A stretch of 64,000 nucleotides of DNA from Paenibacillus lactis (GTDB taxonomy: Bacteria > Bacillota > Bacilli > Paenibacillales > Paenibacillaceae). Shown here in pieces: positions 16,120-24,220 of the stretch (positions are counted from its first letter, which is position 1; each line of letters opens with the position of its first letter). Position numbers and translations under genes: made by a program. Below the pieces are notes generated by a model. It was not told the DNA's origin. It did not search any database and saw only the letters and a program-made list of their open reading frames with translations. Location of the stretch: contig NZ_JAGGKI010000006.1 in NCBI RefSeq assembly GCF_017873605.1, positions 62,001 through 126,000 on the forward strand. The letters run 5' to 3'.

Positions 16120-16659
16120 ATGGAGAAAAACAAGGATTGGATATTGATGGAAGAGGCGGACTGGCATTTTCGCAAGCTTGTTCGTAGATTTGTGAAAGAA
16201 CGCGACAAGATTTCGGTAGAGGGCGTATCCCTTCCCGGCTTGCTGATCTTGAAGACGATTGAGCGAAACGGCGAACAGCGATTAGGCGATCTTGCGGAGG
16301 TTCTGGATTTCACGTCCGGGGCAGTTACCGCCCTGTGCGACAAGCTGGAGGCCGCCGGGTTTGCCGTCAGGCAGAGAAGCCGGACCGACAGGCGCTCAAT
16401 CGCGCTTAATATTACGGAGCGTGGGCGGAAGATGCTGCTTCGAAATCAGGAGGTTGGCACCTGCATCATCGATTTATTGTTCGGCACTTTTTCGCAAGAG
16501 GAGTTAATTCAGCAAATCCATTATTTTAAACGACTCAACGAATCGCTGGTGGGCTTCTCGGAACGGATTGACGAGCTGGTCGGCCATATCTCCGAAGGAC
16601 CAGCGGGAAAAGGCGGATCTCCAGCTTCCCGGCGTAACCGGGATTTTATCTCATATTAA
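16120..16659 (+). CDS. MarR-family transcriptional regulator
   Basis: A 179-residue winged-helix protein. The recognition part is QRLGDLAEVLDFTSGAVTALCDKLEAAGF (about 51-79) and the wing is RQRSRTDRRSIALNITERGR, the standard DxRS/RxxxLxLTxxG pattern of MarR. An extra basic tail (GKGGSPASRRNRDF) follows the dimerisation helices. The AAAGGAG lies 7 bases ahead of ATG. The stop is 30 bases before the arylsulfotransferase gene. A loose repeat, TTAAT-N9-ATTAA (16656-16674), lies over that junction and could be its operator. It probably responds to an aromatic compound, as many MarR proteins do. Confidence 0.8.
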   Translation: MEKNKDWILMEEADWHFRKLVRRFVKERDKISVEGVSLPGLLILKTIERNGEQRLGDLAEVLDFTSGAVTALCDKLEAAGFAVRQRSRTDRRSIALNITERGRKMLLRNQEVGTCIIDLLFGTFSQEELIQQIHYFKRLNESLVGFSERIDELVGHISEGPAGKGGSPASRRNRDFISY

Positions 16660-16689
16660 TGATCACGTTATTAAGGAGTGGGTTGAACT

Positions 16690-18150
16690 ATGGGACATCC
16701 GACGATTTATCCTACGGGTGCGACGGTATATTTGCCTGAAAAGGCCTGGAGCGGCTATACGATATTTCAGGCAGCTGATGTCGGCGCGCTCCTGATTGAC
16801 ATGAATGGCAGAGAGGTACACCTATGGAAAGGGCTGCGTGGTTTTCCCAACAAGCTGTTTCCAGGAGGATTTGTACTAGGCAGCACTTCCGAGCGGGATC
16901 CGAAATATGGCTTCCAGGATGAGAGCAATCTCGTTCAGGTCGATTGGGAAGGCAATATCGTATGGAAATTTGACCGCTATGAATTTATCGAAGATCCGGG
17001 TCATTCTCCGCAGTGGATGGCTCGCCAGCATCATGATTATCAGCGGGAAGGCAACCCGGTAGGCTACTATGCGCCGGGGCAGGAACCCAAGACCGACTCG
17101 GGCACAACGATCATCCTTGCGCACAAAAATGTCACCCGTTCCGAGATCGCGAGCATCGAGCTGCTTGATGACACGATTATTGAAGTCGATTGGGAAGGGC
17201 GAATCTTATGGGAGTGGTCCGTGAGCGATCATTTCTCCGAGCTTGGGTTTGACGAAGATGCGAAGCAGTCTCTGTATCGGGACCCGAACACCCGCGGCTT
17301 CGGCGTCCATGCAGGTGACTGGATGCATATCAATTCGGTGTCGGTATTAGGGCCCAACAAGCATTATGATGCGGGAGACCAGCGTTTCCATCCGGATAAC
17401 ATCATCTGGGATGCCAGAGAAAGCAATATCATTGCCATCATCTCCAAACGTACAGGCGAAATCGTCTGGAAGCTGGGCCCGAATTATGATCAGGAGGAAG
17501 TGAAGCATATTGGCTGGATCATTGGTCAGCACCATGCTCATCTGATCCCCAAGGGGCTTCCGGGCGAAGGAAACATTCTCATTTTCGACAACGGGGGCTG
17601 GGGCGGATATGGAAGTCCTAATCCGGAGTCGCCTGACGGTCTGAAGGTTGCTCGCCGGGATCACTCCCGCGTTCTGGAGATCAATCCCGTTACCTTGGAG
17701 ATCGAATGGCAGTACACACCGACGGAAGCCGGCTTTCAGGCACCGCTGGACTCCTACCGTTTCTACAGTCCGTACATCAGCTCGGCGCAGCGCCTCCCTA
17801 ACGGCAACACGCTGATTACGGAAGGCGCGGACGGGCGGATCTTCGAAGTGACACGGGAGCATGAGCTGGTATGGGAGTACATATCGCCGTATAAAAACAA
17901 CCGGAACTCCAACATGGTCTACCGGGCGTATCGTGTGCCGTACGATTGGGTTCCGCAGCTTGAGAAGCCCATCGAAACGGAGATCCCCAAGATCGATGTC
18001 GCCGATTACCGCCTTCCGGGAGCAGCACCGCGGGGGGCCATTACGACCGTTGAAGTTGAAGGGACGATCTCTTACGGAGAGGGAGCCCTCTGCGTGGCCA
18101 GAACGGATGAAACGGCCAGAAAGGACCGGGATCGCCATGAACAGAACTAG
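16690..18150 (+). CDS. Aryl-sulfate sulfotransferase (ASST) family, no signal peptide
   Basis: A 486-residue protein with the repeating blade pattern of ASST six-bladed propellers: VDWEGNIVWKFDRYEF, VDWEGRILWEWSVSDHF, KRTGEIVWKLGPN and LEIEWQYTP. The core ASST signature blocks are present, GDWMHINSVSVLG and IIGQHHAHLIPKG followed by ILIFDNG; their histidines are candidates for the sulfo-carrier and substrate contacts. ASST enzymes move the sulfuryl group from one phenolic sulfate to another phenol. Proteobacterial ASSTs are exported, but this one starts directly with MGHPTIYPTGATVYLPEK and should be cytoplasmic. Its last 14 bases overlap the start of the next gene, so it is translationally linked to an ABC importer. 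Confidence 0.8.
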   Translation: MGHPTIYPTGATVYLPEKAWSGYTIFQAADVGALLIDMNGREVHLWKGLRGFPNKLFPGGFVLGSTSERDPKYGFQDESNLVQVDWEGNIVWKFDRYEFIEDPGHSPQWMARQHHDYQREGNPVGYYAPGQEPKTDSGTTIILAHKNVTRSEIASIELLDDTIIEVDWEGRILWEWSVSDHFSELGFDEDAKQSLYRDPNTRGFGVHAGDWMHINSVSVLGPNKHYDAGDQRFHPDNIIWDARESNIIAIISKRTGEIVWKLGPNYDQEEVKHIGWIIGQHHAHLIPKGLPGEGNILIFDNGGWGGYGSPNPESPDGLKVARRDHSRVLEINPVTLEIEWQYTPTEAGFQAPLDSYRFYSPYISSAQRLPNGNTLITEGADGRIFEVTREHELVWEYISPYKNNRNSNMVYRAYRVPYDWVPQLEKPIETEIPKIDVADYRLPGAAPRGAITTVEVEGTISYGEGALCVARTDETARKDRDRHEQN

Positions 18151-19177
18151 CCGAAATGGTGGAAAACGAAGTGTCTTGCTCCTTCTGTGCTTATTGAGCA
18201 TCTCGGGTCTGCTTGGCGGCTGCAGCGGCGTATCAGGTGAGGAGCAGCAGGAAAGCCGGCTAAAACTTAAAATTGCGGATATTTCCACAAATACGACATT
18301 CCGCGTTGCGAAATCCAAGGGGATCTTCGAAAAGTACGGAATCGAAGTGGAGCTGGTAAATTTCGCAACGCCTGCCGAAGGCGTGAACTCCCTGTTCATC
18401 AAACAGGTGGATGTTGCATTCGGCGCCGACTTTCCGCTTCTGAACGCTGCCGGTAAGGGCGATTACACCATCTTTGCTTCATCCGGTACGGCAACGGATC
18501 TCAGCGCAAGCGAATGGAAGCTGTACGTTCGCAAGGAAATCGAAAGCGCAGCCGATCTGAAAGGCAAGAAGCTGAGCTTCTCAAGAGGGACCTTTATTCC
18601 TTATTTATGGGATGTGTACTTGGCCGAGAACGGTATTGCTATTTCCGATGTGGAGCTCGTCGGCCAGGGAGGCTTCGATGAGGCTTACGTCGCGTTGAAA
18701 AAAGGGGAGATTGACGCAGCATGGGTATACGGTGCTGTTCTGAATGAAAAATTCAGCGCCCTTTCAGAGGCGCGCGAGCTGACCGATATGTCGCAGACGC
18801 CGGTGCGGATCGGCACGGGGCTGATCGCGCCGACCGAGCTTCTGAAGAAGAACCGTGAAGGGTTTGTACAGTTCCTCAAGGCGCTTGATGAAGCTTCGGA
18901 ATACGCGCAGAAACATCCGGAGGAAACGGCGGAAATCATGTACGCGGAAGTAAAGCAGCCGAAGGACGCGACTCTAAAGGATCTTCCGGTCAATCCATGG
19001 AGCATCGGATTCTCGGATAAGGCTTACGAGGGGCTGGAAGGACAGAAGGAGTATATGGTGTCCAGCGGCATTATCGAGAGAGACTTTGACCTGAAGGAGA
19101 AATTGGATTTGGATATCGTGAGGGAGGCATTTCCCGAACGCGTTATCGATATCAAGAAAGGGGATGGCGATCAATGA
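18137..19177 (+). CDS. SsuA/TauA-type substrate-binding lipoprotein
   Basis: A 346-residue lipoprotein with lipobox LLGGC (lipidated Cys29) and the two-lobed fold of aliphatic-sulfonate/nitrate/taurine binding proteins: FRVAKSKGIFEKYGIEVELVNF, VDVAFGADFPLLNAAG, LKGKKLSFSRGT and ALKKGEIDAAWVYG. It would sit on the outer membrane face and feed the adjacent permease. ATG 18137 lies inside the end of the sulfotransferase gene, with AAGGA upstream. The ligand is not defined by sequence; the context suggests an aryl sulfate or sulfonate. Confidence 0.8.
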   Translation: MNRTSRNGGKRSVLLLLCLLSISGLLGGCSGVSGEEQQESRLKLKIADISTNTTFRVAKSKGIFEKYGIEVELVNFATPAEGVNSLFIKQVDVAFGADFPLLNAAGKGDYTIFASSGTATDLSASEWKLYVRKEIESAADLKGKKLSFSRGTFIPYLWDVYLAENGIAISDVELVGQGGFDEAYVALKKGEIDAAWVYGAVLNEKFSALSEARELTDMSQTPVRIGTGLIAPTELLKKNREGFVQFLKALDEASEYAQKHPEETAEIMYAEVKQPKDATLKDLPVNPWSIGFSDKAYEGLEGQKEYMVSSGIIERDFDLKEKLDLDIVREAFPERVIDIKKGDGDQ

Positions 19178-19950
19178 GCGCTGCGCCGCAAACGAACGGG
19201 ATATATATTGAGCAGCTGAACAAAAGCTTCTCGCAGCCGGGAGCAGGGGAACTGCATTACATCATTCAGGATGTTAATTTGACGGTGAAAGGCGGAGAGT
19301 TCTTCATACTGCTCGGGCCGAGCGGCTGCGGCAAATCAACGCTGCTCGGGCTCATCGCGGGCTTCGTATCCAAGACGTCAGGCCAGGTGATGGTCGGGGA
19401 ACGAGAAGTTGAGAGCCCCGGTCAGGACCGCGCTGTCGTATTTCAGCAGGCTGATTCTTCCTTGTTTCCGTGGCTGAACGTCCGGGAGAACGTCGAATTC
19501 GGCCTGCGGATGAAACGGATGCCTGCCACGATGCGAAGGGAAATCTCGGATCGGTATATCTCTTTGGTTGGGCTGGCCGGGCACGAGCAAAAATTCCCGA
19601 GGGAGCTGTCCGGCGGCATGAAGCAGCGCGTTCAACTGGCCAGAGTGCTCTCGAACGATCCTGCAATTCTGCTTATGGACGAACCGTTCGGGGCGCTTGA
19701 TGCCATGACGAGACGCACGATGCAAAGGGAATTAGTCAATATCTGGAGAAAAACGAATAAAACCGTTATTTTTGTTACCCATGATATCCAGGAGGCGCTG
19801 CTCCTAGGAGAACGGATCGGCATTATGTCCGCAGGACCATCATCCAGGATCACGGATATTTACGACGTCCCTTTGCCTTATCCGCGCGATTTGTCCGAGC
19901 CGGAGTTCCACCGGCTTCATAATCGAATCCAAGAGCATTTTGATGACTAG
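19174..19950 (+). CDS. SsuB/TauB-type ABC transporter ATPase
   Basis: A 258-residue nucleotide-binding subunit with Walker A GPSGCGKST (about 48-56), Q-loop VVFQQADSSLFPW, ABC signature LSGGMKQRVQLAR, Walker B ILLMDEPFGALD and H-loop FVTHDIQEA. It belongs to the nitrate/sulfonate/taurine branch. Its ATG overlaps the stop of the binding-protein gene (ATGA), and its 3' end is 28 bases from the permease start. Confidence 0.9.
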   Translation: MSAAPQTNGIYIEQLNKSFSQPGAGELHYIIQDVNLTVKGGEFFILLGPSGCGKSTLLGLIAGFVSKTSGQVMVGEREVESPGQDRAVVFQQADSSLFPWLNVRENVEFGLRMKRMPATMRREISDRYISLVGLAGHEQKFPRELSGGMKQRVQLARVLSNDPAILLMDEPFGALDAMTRRTMQRELVNIWRKTNKTVIFVTHDIQEALLLGERIGIMSAGPSSRITDIYDVPLPYPRDLSEPEFHRLHNRIQEHFDD

Positions 19951-19978
19951 CGATGCGAAGAAAGGAGTTTGGAGAACG

Positions 19979-20755
19979 ATGAGCAATAACATGATCAAAG
20001 GCATTCGCCAACTCATCTTCTGGTTTGTCATACTGGCAGCGTGGCAGCTCCTGGCATGGGTCTACGGACCGGAGATTCTGCCGGGGCCAATCGATACGGC
20101 AAAAGGCGGGTATGAGCTGCTTCAAGACGGAACGCTGTTAAGCTACATCGGCATCAGCTCCTACAGGGTTCTGCTCGGTTGGACGCTAGGCAGCCTGATC
20201 GCGATTCCCGCAGGGCTCATTATCGGCAAGGTGAATGCCGTGCGAGCCATTGCAGAGCCTTTCCTGAATTTCATCCGCTTTATTCCGCCGATTGCCTTCA
20301 TTACGTTATTTCTGGTCTGGTTCGGGATTGGGGAGACGTCAAAGGTCGCACTTATCTTGTACGCCACTTTTTTTATCGTGGTGCTGAACACGCTGACTGG
20401 CGTGTTGTCCGTGGAAGAGGACAAAATCCGTTCCGCCCGGAGCATGGGCGCATCCGAATGGCAAACGGTTCTTCATGTCATCATTCCCGCAACGGTTCCG
20501 TATATGTTCACGGGGGTAAGGCTTGCCATGGGGACGTCGTTCATGGCGATTATCGGAGCTGAAATGATTGCATCCAACGAAGGCGTCGGGTATTTGATCT
20601 GGAATTCCAGGCTGTTCTTCCGTACGGACTGGATATTCGTAGGCCTCATCTGCCTCGGCTTAATGGGCTTTCTGACGGATCGCGCTGTGGCGCTGCTCGG
20701 CAGGAAGCTGTTATCCCGATACGGGGTGGTCAGCACCCAGGCGCTTCGACGTTAA
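19979..20755 (+). CDS. SsuC/TauC-type ABC transporter permease
   Basis: A 258-residue inner-membrane permease with about six helices and the EAA-type coupling loop (EEDKIRSARSMGASEWQTVLHVIIPATVPY). It belongs to the sulfonate/nitrate/taurine branch: LLGWTLGSLIAIPAGLIIG and IRFIPPIAFITLFLVWFGIGE are characteristic. ATG 19979 follows AAAGGAG; an ATG at 19943 overlapping the ATPase stop is possible but lacks a good site. It completes the sulfotransferase-ABC operon and ends at a terminator. Confidence 0.85.
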   Translation: MSNNMIKGIRQLIFWFVILAAWQLLAWVYGPEILPGPIDTAKGGYELLQDGTLLSYIGISSYRVLLGWTLGSLIAIPAGLIIGKVNAVRAIAEPFLNFIRFIPPIAFITLFLVWFGIGETSKVALILYATFFIVVLNTLTGVLSVEEDKIRSARSMGASEWQTVLHVIIPATVPYMFTGVRLAMGTSFMAIIGAEMIASNEGVGYLIWNSRLFFRTDWIFVGLICLGLMGFLTDRAVALLGRKLLSRYGVVSTQALRR

Positions 20756-20772
20756 GATTAAATGCATCCCCG

Positions 20773-20804
20773 TTAAACGCATCCTATTAACAGGATGCGT
20801 TTAA
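20773..20804. terminator. Bidirectional terminator between convergent operons
   Basis: A perfect 13-bp stem (TTAAACGCATCCT/AGGATGCGTTTAA) with a 6-base loop lies between the permease gene and the convergent XRE-cupin gene. It has A/T ends on both strands. Confidence 0.8.
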
Positions 20805-20822
20805 TTTGTCTGATTCCCAGCA

Positions 20823-21377
20823 TTATTCTCTATAATGAATCACCATGCTGAACTGGTTAGTCGTTTCGCCGGAGTTGTGATAAACATGAGGTTTATCGGC
20901 TTTAAAGCGAATCGAATCCCCGCGACGCACCGTGTATTCCTCGGTACTGATCCGAATCGTTAGTTCTCCTTCGAACACCGTAATAAATTCCTCCGTTCCG
21001 TCGATGTGAGCCTCCGCGCTTAAATATCCCCCTTGCTCCATCTGAAGCGAGTAGATTTCAAATCTGCGTCCGTCCTCAAACGGAAACAACGGATAGATAC
21101 GGACCTTTCCATTATCCTCAACCAATGCTTGGACCTCATCGGCAGGTACGACAACGGTATCCGTTGCCGGTTCATGGATCAGGGAGGTGAATGAGATTTT
21201 CAGCCCATTGGCGATTTTCCATACGGTAGCAATCGAGGGGCTGGATTCGCCGCGTTCAATTTGGCCGAGCATCGTCTTGCTGATTCCGGTCAAATCAGCC
21301 ACTTTGTCCAGGCTAAGCTTGCGTTCTTCCCTGAGCCGCTTCAAGTTTTGAGCGAGAATGCTGTTGATATGCTTCAT
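20823..21377 (-). CDS. XRE-family regulator with C-terminal cupin
   Basis: A 184-residue protein. The N-terminal helix-turn-helix (LAQNLKRLREERKLSLDKVADLTGISKTMLGQIERGESSP, about 7-48) is joined to a cupin barrel (EGELTIRISTEEYTVRRGDSIRFKADKPHVYHN, about 128-162) that binds an effector. Proteins of this build usually regulate amino-acid, amine or export functions next to them. ATG 21377 has AGGAGG 9 bases upstream. It is divergent from a LysE-type exporter, with two copies of an inverted repeat between them. Confidence 0.85.
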   Translation of the reverse strand: MKHINSILAQNLKRLREERKLSLDKVADLTGISKTMLGQIERGESSPSIATVWKIANGLKISFTSLIHEPATDTVVVPADEVQALVEDNGKVRIYPLFPFEDGRRFEIYSLQMEQGGYLSAEAHIDGTEEFITVFEGELTIRISTEEYTVRRGDSIRFKADKPHVYHNSGETTNQFSMVIHYRE

Positions 21378-21411
21378 GTTCGAGTGCCTCCTGCTGAACA
21401 AATTTTAGATT

Positions 21412-21464
21412 GTGCGTTATAACGCACGTAATGTATAATTAAACGTACATACGTTATAGTGCAC
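21412..21464. promoter_or_regulatory. Paired operators between the XRE-cupin and LysE genes
   Basis: GTGCGTTATAACGCAC (21412-21427) is a perfect 16-bp palindrome. A degenerate second copy, ATACGTTATAGTGCAC, lies at 21449-21464, centred 37 bp away. TATAAT (21434-21439) between them, with TTGTGC 18 bases upstream, is a likely exporter promoter whose -35 box overlaps the first palindrome. Confidence 0.65.
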
Positions 21465-21507
21465 ACATCGTAAATTATATCATACAACAAGAGGGGAGGA
21501 GGCGGCC

Positions 21508-22089
21508 ATGCTCATACCTTTGCTTATGTTTGCTCTCGTTTCATCCTTTACGCCGGGACCGAACAATATTATCTCGATGACCCAGGCCCAAAAATACGGG
21601 TACCGGGCCGTTCTAAAGTTTATCGGTGGGGTTGCAGCGGGATGCTTCGTCATCATGCTGTTGTCCGGTTACTTCAATTTTGCGTTAAATCAATGGATTC
21701 CGAGGGTCAAGATCGCTTTGGATTTGTTGGGGAGCTTGTATTTGCTGTATTTAGCCGTCAAAATCATGAGAAGCAAGCCGCAGCAAAACGAAGACCTTGC
21801 CAGAGGCATGAATTCCTTCTGGTTCGGATTCTTCTTTCAATTCATCAATCCCAAGGTGATTCTATACGGTTTTACGGCCATTTCGTCCTTCGTAATCCCT
21901 GTGGCGGATTCCCGCATTCAATTGATCATGTTTTCATTACTGCTGACGGCCGTTGGGATTAGCGCCAACTTAACTTGGGCATTAAGCGGCAGGCTCCTCC
22001 AAAGTTTCCTTGACCGCCATGAGCGAGCATTCAATATTGCGATGGGGTTGCTGCTCATATACAGTGCGGTATCCATTTTCGCGAACTAG
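21508..22089 (+). CDS. LysE-family amino-acid/metabolite exporter
   Basis: A 193-residue membrane protein with six predicted helices. The LysE/RhtB signature FTPGPNNIISMTQAQKYGYR stands near the N terminus and FQFINPKVILYGFTAI in the middle. These proteins export amino acids or related molecules. GGGGAGGAGG lies ahead of ATG. The divergent XRE-cupin regulator and the shared palindromes suggest that export is switched by a cupin ligand. The substrate is unknown. Confidence 0.85.
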   Translation: MLIPLLMFALVSSFTPGPNNIISMTQAQKYGYRAVLKFIGGVAAGCFVIMLLSGYFNFALNQWIPRVKIALDLLGSLYLLYLAVKIMRSKPQQNEDLARGMNSFWFGFFFQFINPKVILYGFTAISSFVIPVADSRIQLIMFSLLLTAVGISANLTWALSGRLLQSFLDRHERAFNIAMGLLLIYSAVSIFAN

Positions 22090-22151
22090 CCCAAGGGAGA
22101 GGCCAAATATCGTATAATGAAAGCGACGTCAGAACGAATGGGAGGGAGACC

Positions 22152-22982
22152 ATGCGATCGTTCAACCCGCTGCAAGCTCCGATGATCGAGACTTCTCATC
22201 CGGACGCTTCCTACAGCTATCGCGAATTTCTGCCAAGTCCTGGACTGAGTCCTTATGTGGCCGCGTATTGGACACTGGATGTGCGGCCATCGGCTCGCCC
22301 GCCGCAGCATCGCATTTTGCCCGACGGATGCGTCGACATTATATTTGACCTCCATTCCCACTCCGCCTCCGAATGCGCCTTCGTGGCAGGGGTTATGACT
22401 GTACCGGACGCGTTCTCCATAACGGAGGATCACTGCCTGTTCGGCGTCCGCTTCTATTCGGAGACGGTTCGTTTATTCACTCGCTTTCCCGTCTCGGAAT
22501 TCCGGAATACGCAAGTGTTCTTGCATGAGATTTGGGGTAGGGACGCCTTCGAGTTCAGCGAGAGCATCATGACAGCTGCCGAGACGAGCCAGCGGATCGA
22601 ACGAATGGAATCTTATTTATGGAACAGGTTAGATCGGGCAGACTTCTCCCTTGACGAGCCGATTTTGCTGCATGGGCTCCGATATGTATACGAAGAGAAG
22701 GGGATGCTGAGCGTCAAATCCCTCTCGGAGAAGCTCCATTACAGCGAACGAACGGTACGTCGGGCTTTTCAAAAAGAGCTGGGCATCAGTCCCAAAGAAA
22801 TGACGGACATCATCCGGTTTCAATATTTGCTGCGGGAGCTGCTTCATGCCCGATCCTTCCGGTTTCCGGATATCGCCGCTAAATACGGCTATTATGACCA
22901 GTCGCACTTTATCCACAGCTTCAAACGATTCTACGGCGCTTCGCCTCAGCAGGTGTTCCATGCCCCGTGCAGCCAGGGTTAG
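22152..22982 (+). CDS. AraC-family transcriptional regulator
   Basis: A 276-residue regulator. The N-terminal sensing domain (YWTLDVRPSARPPQHRILPDGCVDIIFDL) is of the DUF6597 type. The C-terminal two-HTH AraC module covers about 180-272 (SVKSLSEKLHYSERTVRRAFQKELGISPKEM, then FPDIAAKYGYYDQSHFIHSFKRFYGASPQQ). GGGAGG lies ahead of ATG. The VOC gene 112 bases downstream on the same strand is a likely partner or target. Confidence 0.85.
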   Translation: MRSFNPLQAPMIETSHPDASYSYREFLPSPGLSPYVAAYWTLDVRPSARPPQHRILPDGCVDIIFDLHSHSASECAFVAGVMTVPDAFSITEDHCLFGVRFYSETVRLFTRFPVSEFRNTQVFLHEIWGRDAFEFSESIMTAAETSQRIERMESYLWNRLDRADFSLDEPILLHGLRYVYEEKGMLSVKSLSEKLHYSERTVRRAFQKELGISPKEMTDIIRFQYLLRELLHARSFRFPDIAAKYGYYDQSHFIHSFKRFYGASPQQVFHAPCSQG

Positions 22983-23094
22983 TGTACAAGATGTCCGTTT
23001 TTTACAATCCTTTACGGGTTATCGGAAGCGAAAATAAATAGTGACAGGAAGTTAAACCTGAAGGCGAAAGCCACACGTTTAGGAGGAATGTATC

Positions 23095-23517
23095 ATGAAA
23101 CCGCGTATATCTGTACTAACGCTTGGCGTTGATGACCTGGAGCGATCGCTGAAATTTTACCGCGACGGACTCGGCTTGCCGACTGAGGGGATTGTCGGAA
23201 CCGAGTTTGAGCATGGAGCGGTTGCCTTTTTCGATCTGCAGGCTGGCGTGAAGCTGGCGATTTGGAGTCGCAAGGACTTGGCCGTGGAAGCGAATGTCCC
23301 GCATCATGCACCAAGCTCGACGGAAATGACGATCGGCCATAATGTCGGGAGCAAGAAAGAAGTCGATGAGGTCATGGAGCAAGCCGTAAAGGCAGGGGCA
23401 ACCGTAACTGTCCCCGCTCAAGATACGTTCTGGGGAGGGTACTCGGGTCATTTCCTTGACCCGGACGGGCATCTGTGGGAAATATGCTGGAATCCGGCTT
23501 GGGAGCTGGAAGATTAA
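23095..23517 (+). CDS. VOC family protein
   Basis: A 140-residue glyoxalase-fold protein: RISVLTLGVDDLERSLKFYRDGLGL opens the fold, and GHFLDPDGHLWEICWNP closes it with the usual metal-ligand Glu. The spacing of the AGGAGG to ATG is good. Its place behind an AraC gene and ahead of a strong terminator suggests a short AraC-VOC unit. The substrate is unknown. Confidence 0.8.
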   Translation: MKPRISVLTLGVDDLERSLKFYRDGLGLPTEGIVGTEFEHGAVAFFDLQAGVKLAIWSRKDLAVEANVPHHAPSSTEMTIGHNVGSKKEVDEVMEQAVKAGATVTVPAQDTFWGGYSGHFLDPDGHLWEICWNPAWELED

Positions 23518-23618
23518 ACGCCGTGGAATGATTGAGAACAGCGTACTGTAATAGGAGATAAACAGGGATAATGTAGGTAATGAAGAATAAGGTAAGCGAT
23601 CAAGGATAACATAAGTGC

Positions 23619-23646
23619 AATCGCAGGCCAAGGCCTGCGATTTTTA
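23619..23646 (+). terminator. Rho-independent terminator
   Basis: The arms ATCGCAGGCC and GGCCTGCGAT form a compact hairpin followed by TTTTTA, 100 bases after the VOC gene. Confidence 0.85.
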
Positions 23647-23949
23647 TATTTCAAGGCCAGGTGCTGGGAACGTCTGCAGGAGATCCTTTACTTCTTGAAC
23701 GATTACGACTTGATAGAACGTCGCTTCGTTGTACAGCTGGCCGATCCGTCGGTATGTCTCGTCAAGGCGAGTCTGGTATTCATGCGCTTCTTTGTCCGGG
23801 TTCTCACGCTTGAACTGGTCCATGACCGCTTGAATATAAGCGGGACGGGCGCCCCATCGACCTAGGACCCTTCCATTGTCGTATCCATGAATTGCCGAAA
23901 TGTTATGCCTTGGCCGATTTTGTCTTTTAGATGGATGAATGAGCTCATG
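23644..23949 (-). pseudogene. Coding remnant of an unrecognised gene
   Basis: One minus-strand frame stays open for about 100 codons and reads like a real protein C terminus: NISAIHGYDNGRVLGRWGARP, AYIQAVMDQFKRENPDKEAH, EYQTRLDETYRRIGQLYNEA, then a stop. It has no start codon with a ribosome binding site. An ATG-led frame at its 5' side (MSSFIHLKDKIGQG) stops after 28 codons in another phase. The stop overlaps the terminator of the convergent VOC gene. I read it as a 5'-truncated or frameshifted gene of unknown family; a chance open frame cannot be excluded. Confidence 0.4.
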
Positions 23950-24088
23950 TTATTCTTCCTCCCGACGCGAACGTTGTTGTTGCGGCTGGTCCTACCGATG
24001 CTCACGGTCACGACTCGATCATGCAAGGGAGAGACCGATGAAGGCGGATTCGGATCTAGTCGGTAAGCAAGTTCTATAATAAAATAAA
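23950..24088. other. Short intergenic stretch with a possible second coding remnant
   Basis: On the plus strand, about 23957-24037 reads ILPPDANVVVAAGPTDAHGH and ends in TGA, which looks more protein-like than random but has no start. Nothing else is seen before the inverted repeat at 24089. Confidence 0.25.
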
Positions 24089-24111
24089 TCTGACTACTAT
24101 AAAATGGTCAG
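24089..24111. promoter_or_regulatory. Inverted repeat upstream of the MocR gene (operator candidate 1)
   Basis: TCTGAC-N11-GGTCAG. The spacer holds TATAAA, a possible -10 box, and a T-run follows. The same arms with the same 11-base spacing occur at 25751-25773 ahead of the next gene. Confidence 0.55.
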
Positions 24112-24220
24112 TTTTTAATAAATCGTGCAGGTCACCTGTCCATGACATTAAAGAGGCCGGAGATATTATAAATTGCATATCACGCGACATTTCAAACACC
24201 AGATTGGGGGCAGCGTTCTT

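Noticed and set aside
17347..18402. A 351-codon minus-strand frame across the sulfotransferase and binding-protein genes
   Set aside because: Spans the junction of two coupled genes on the other strand and has no protein-like features.
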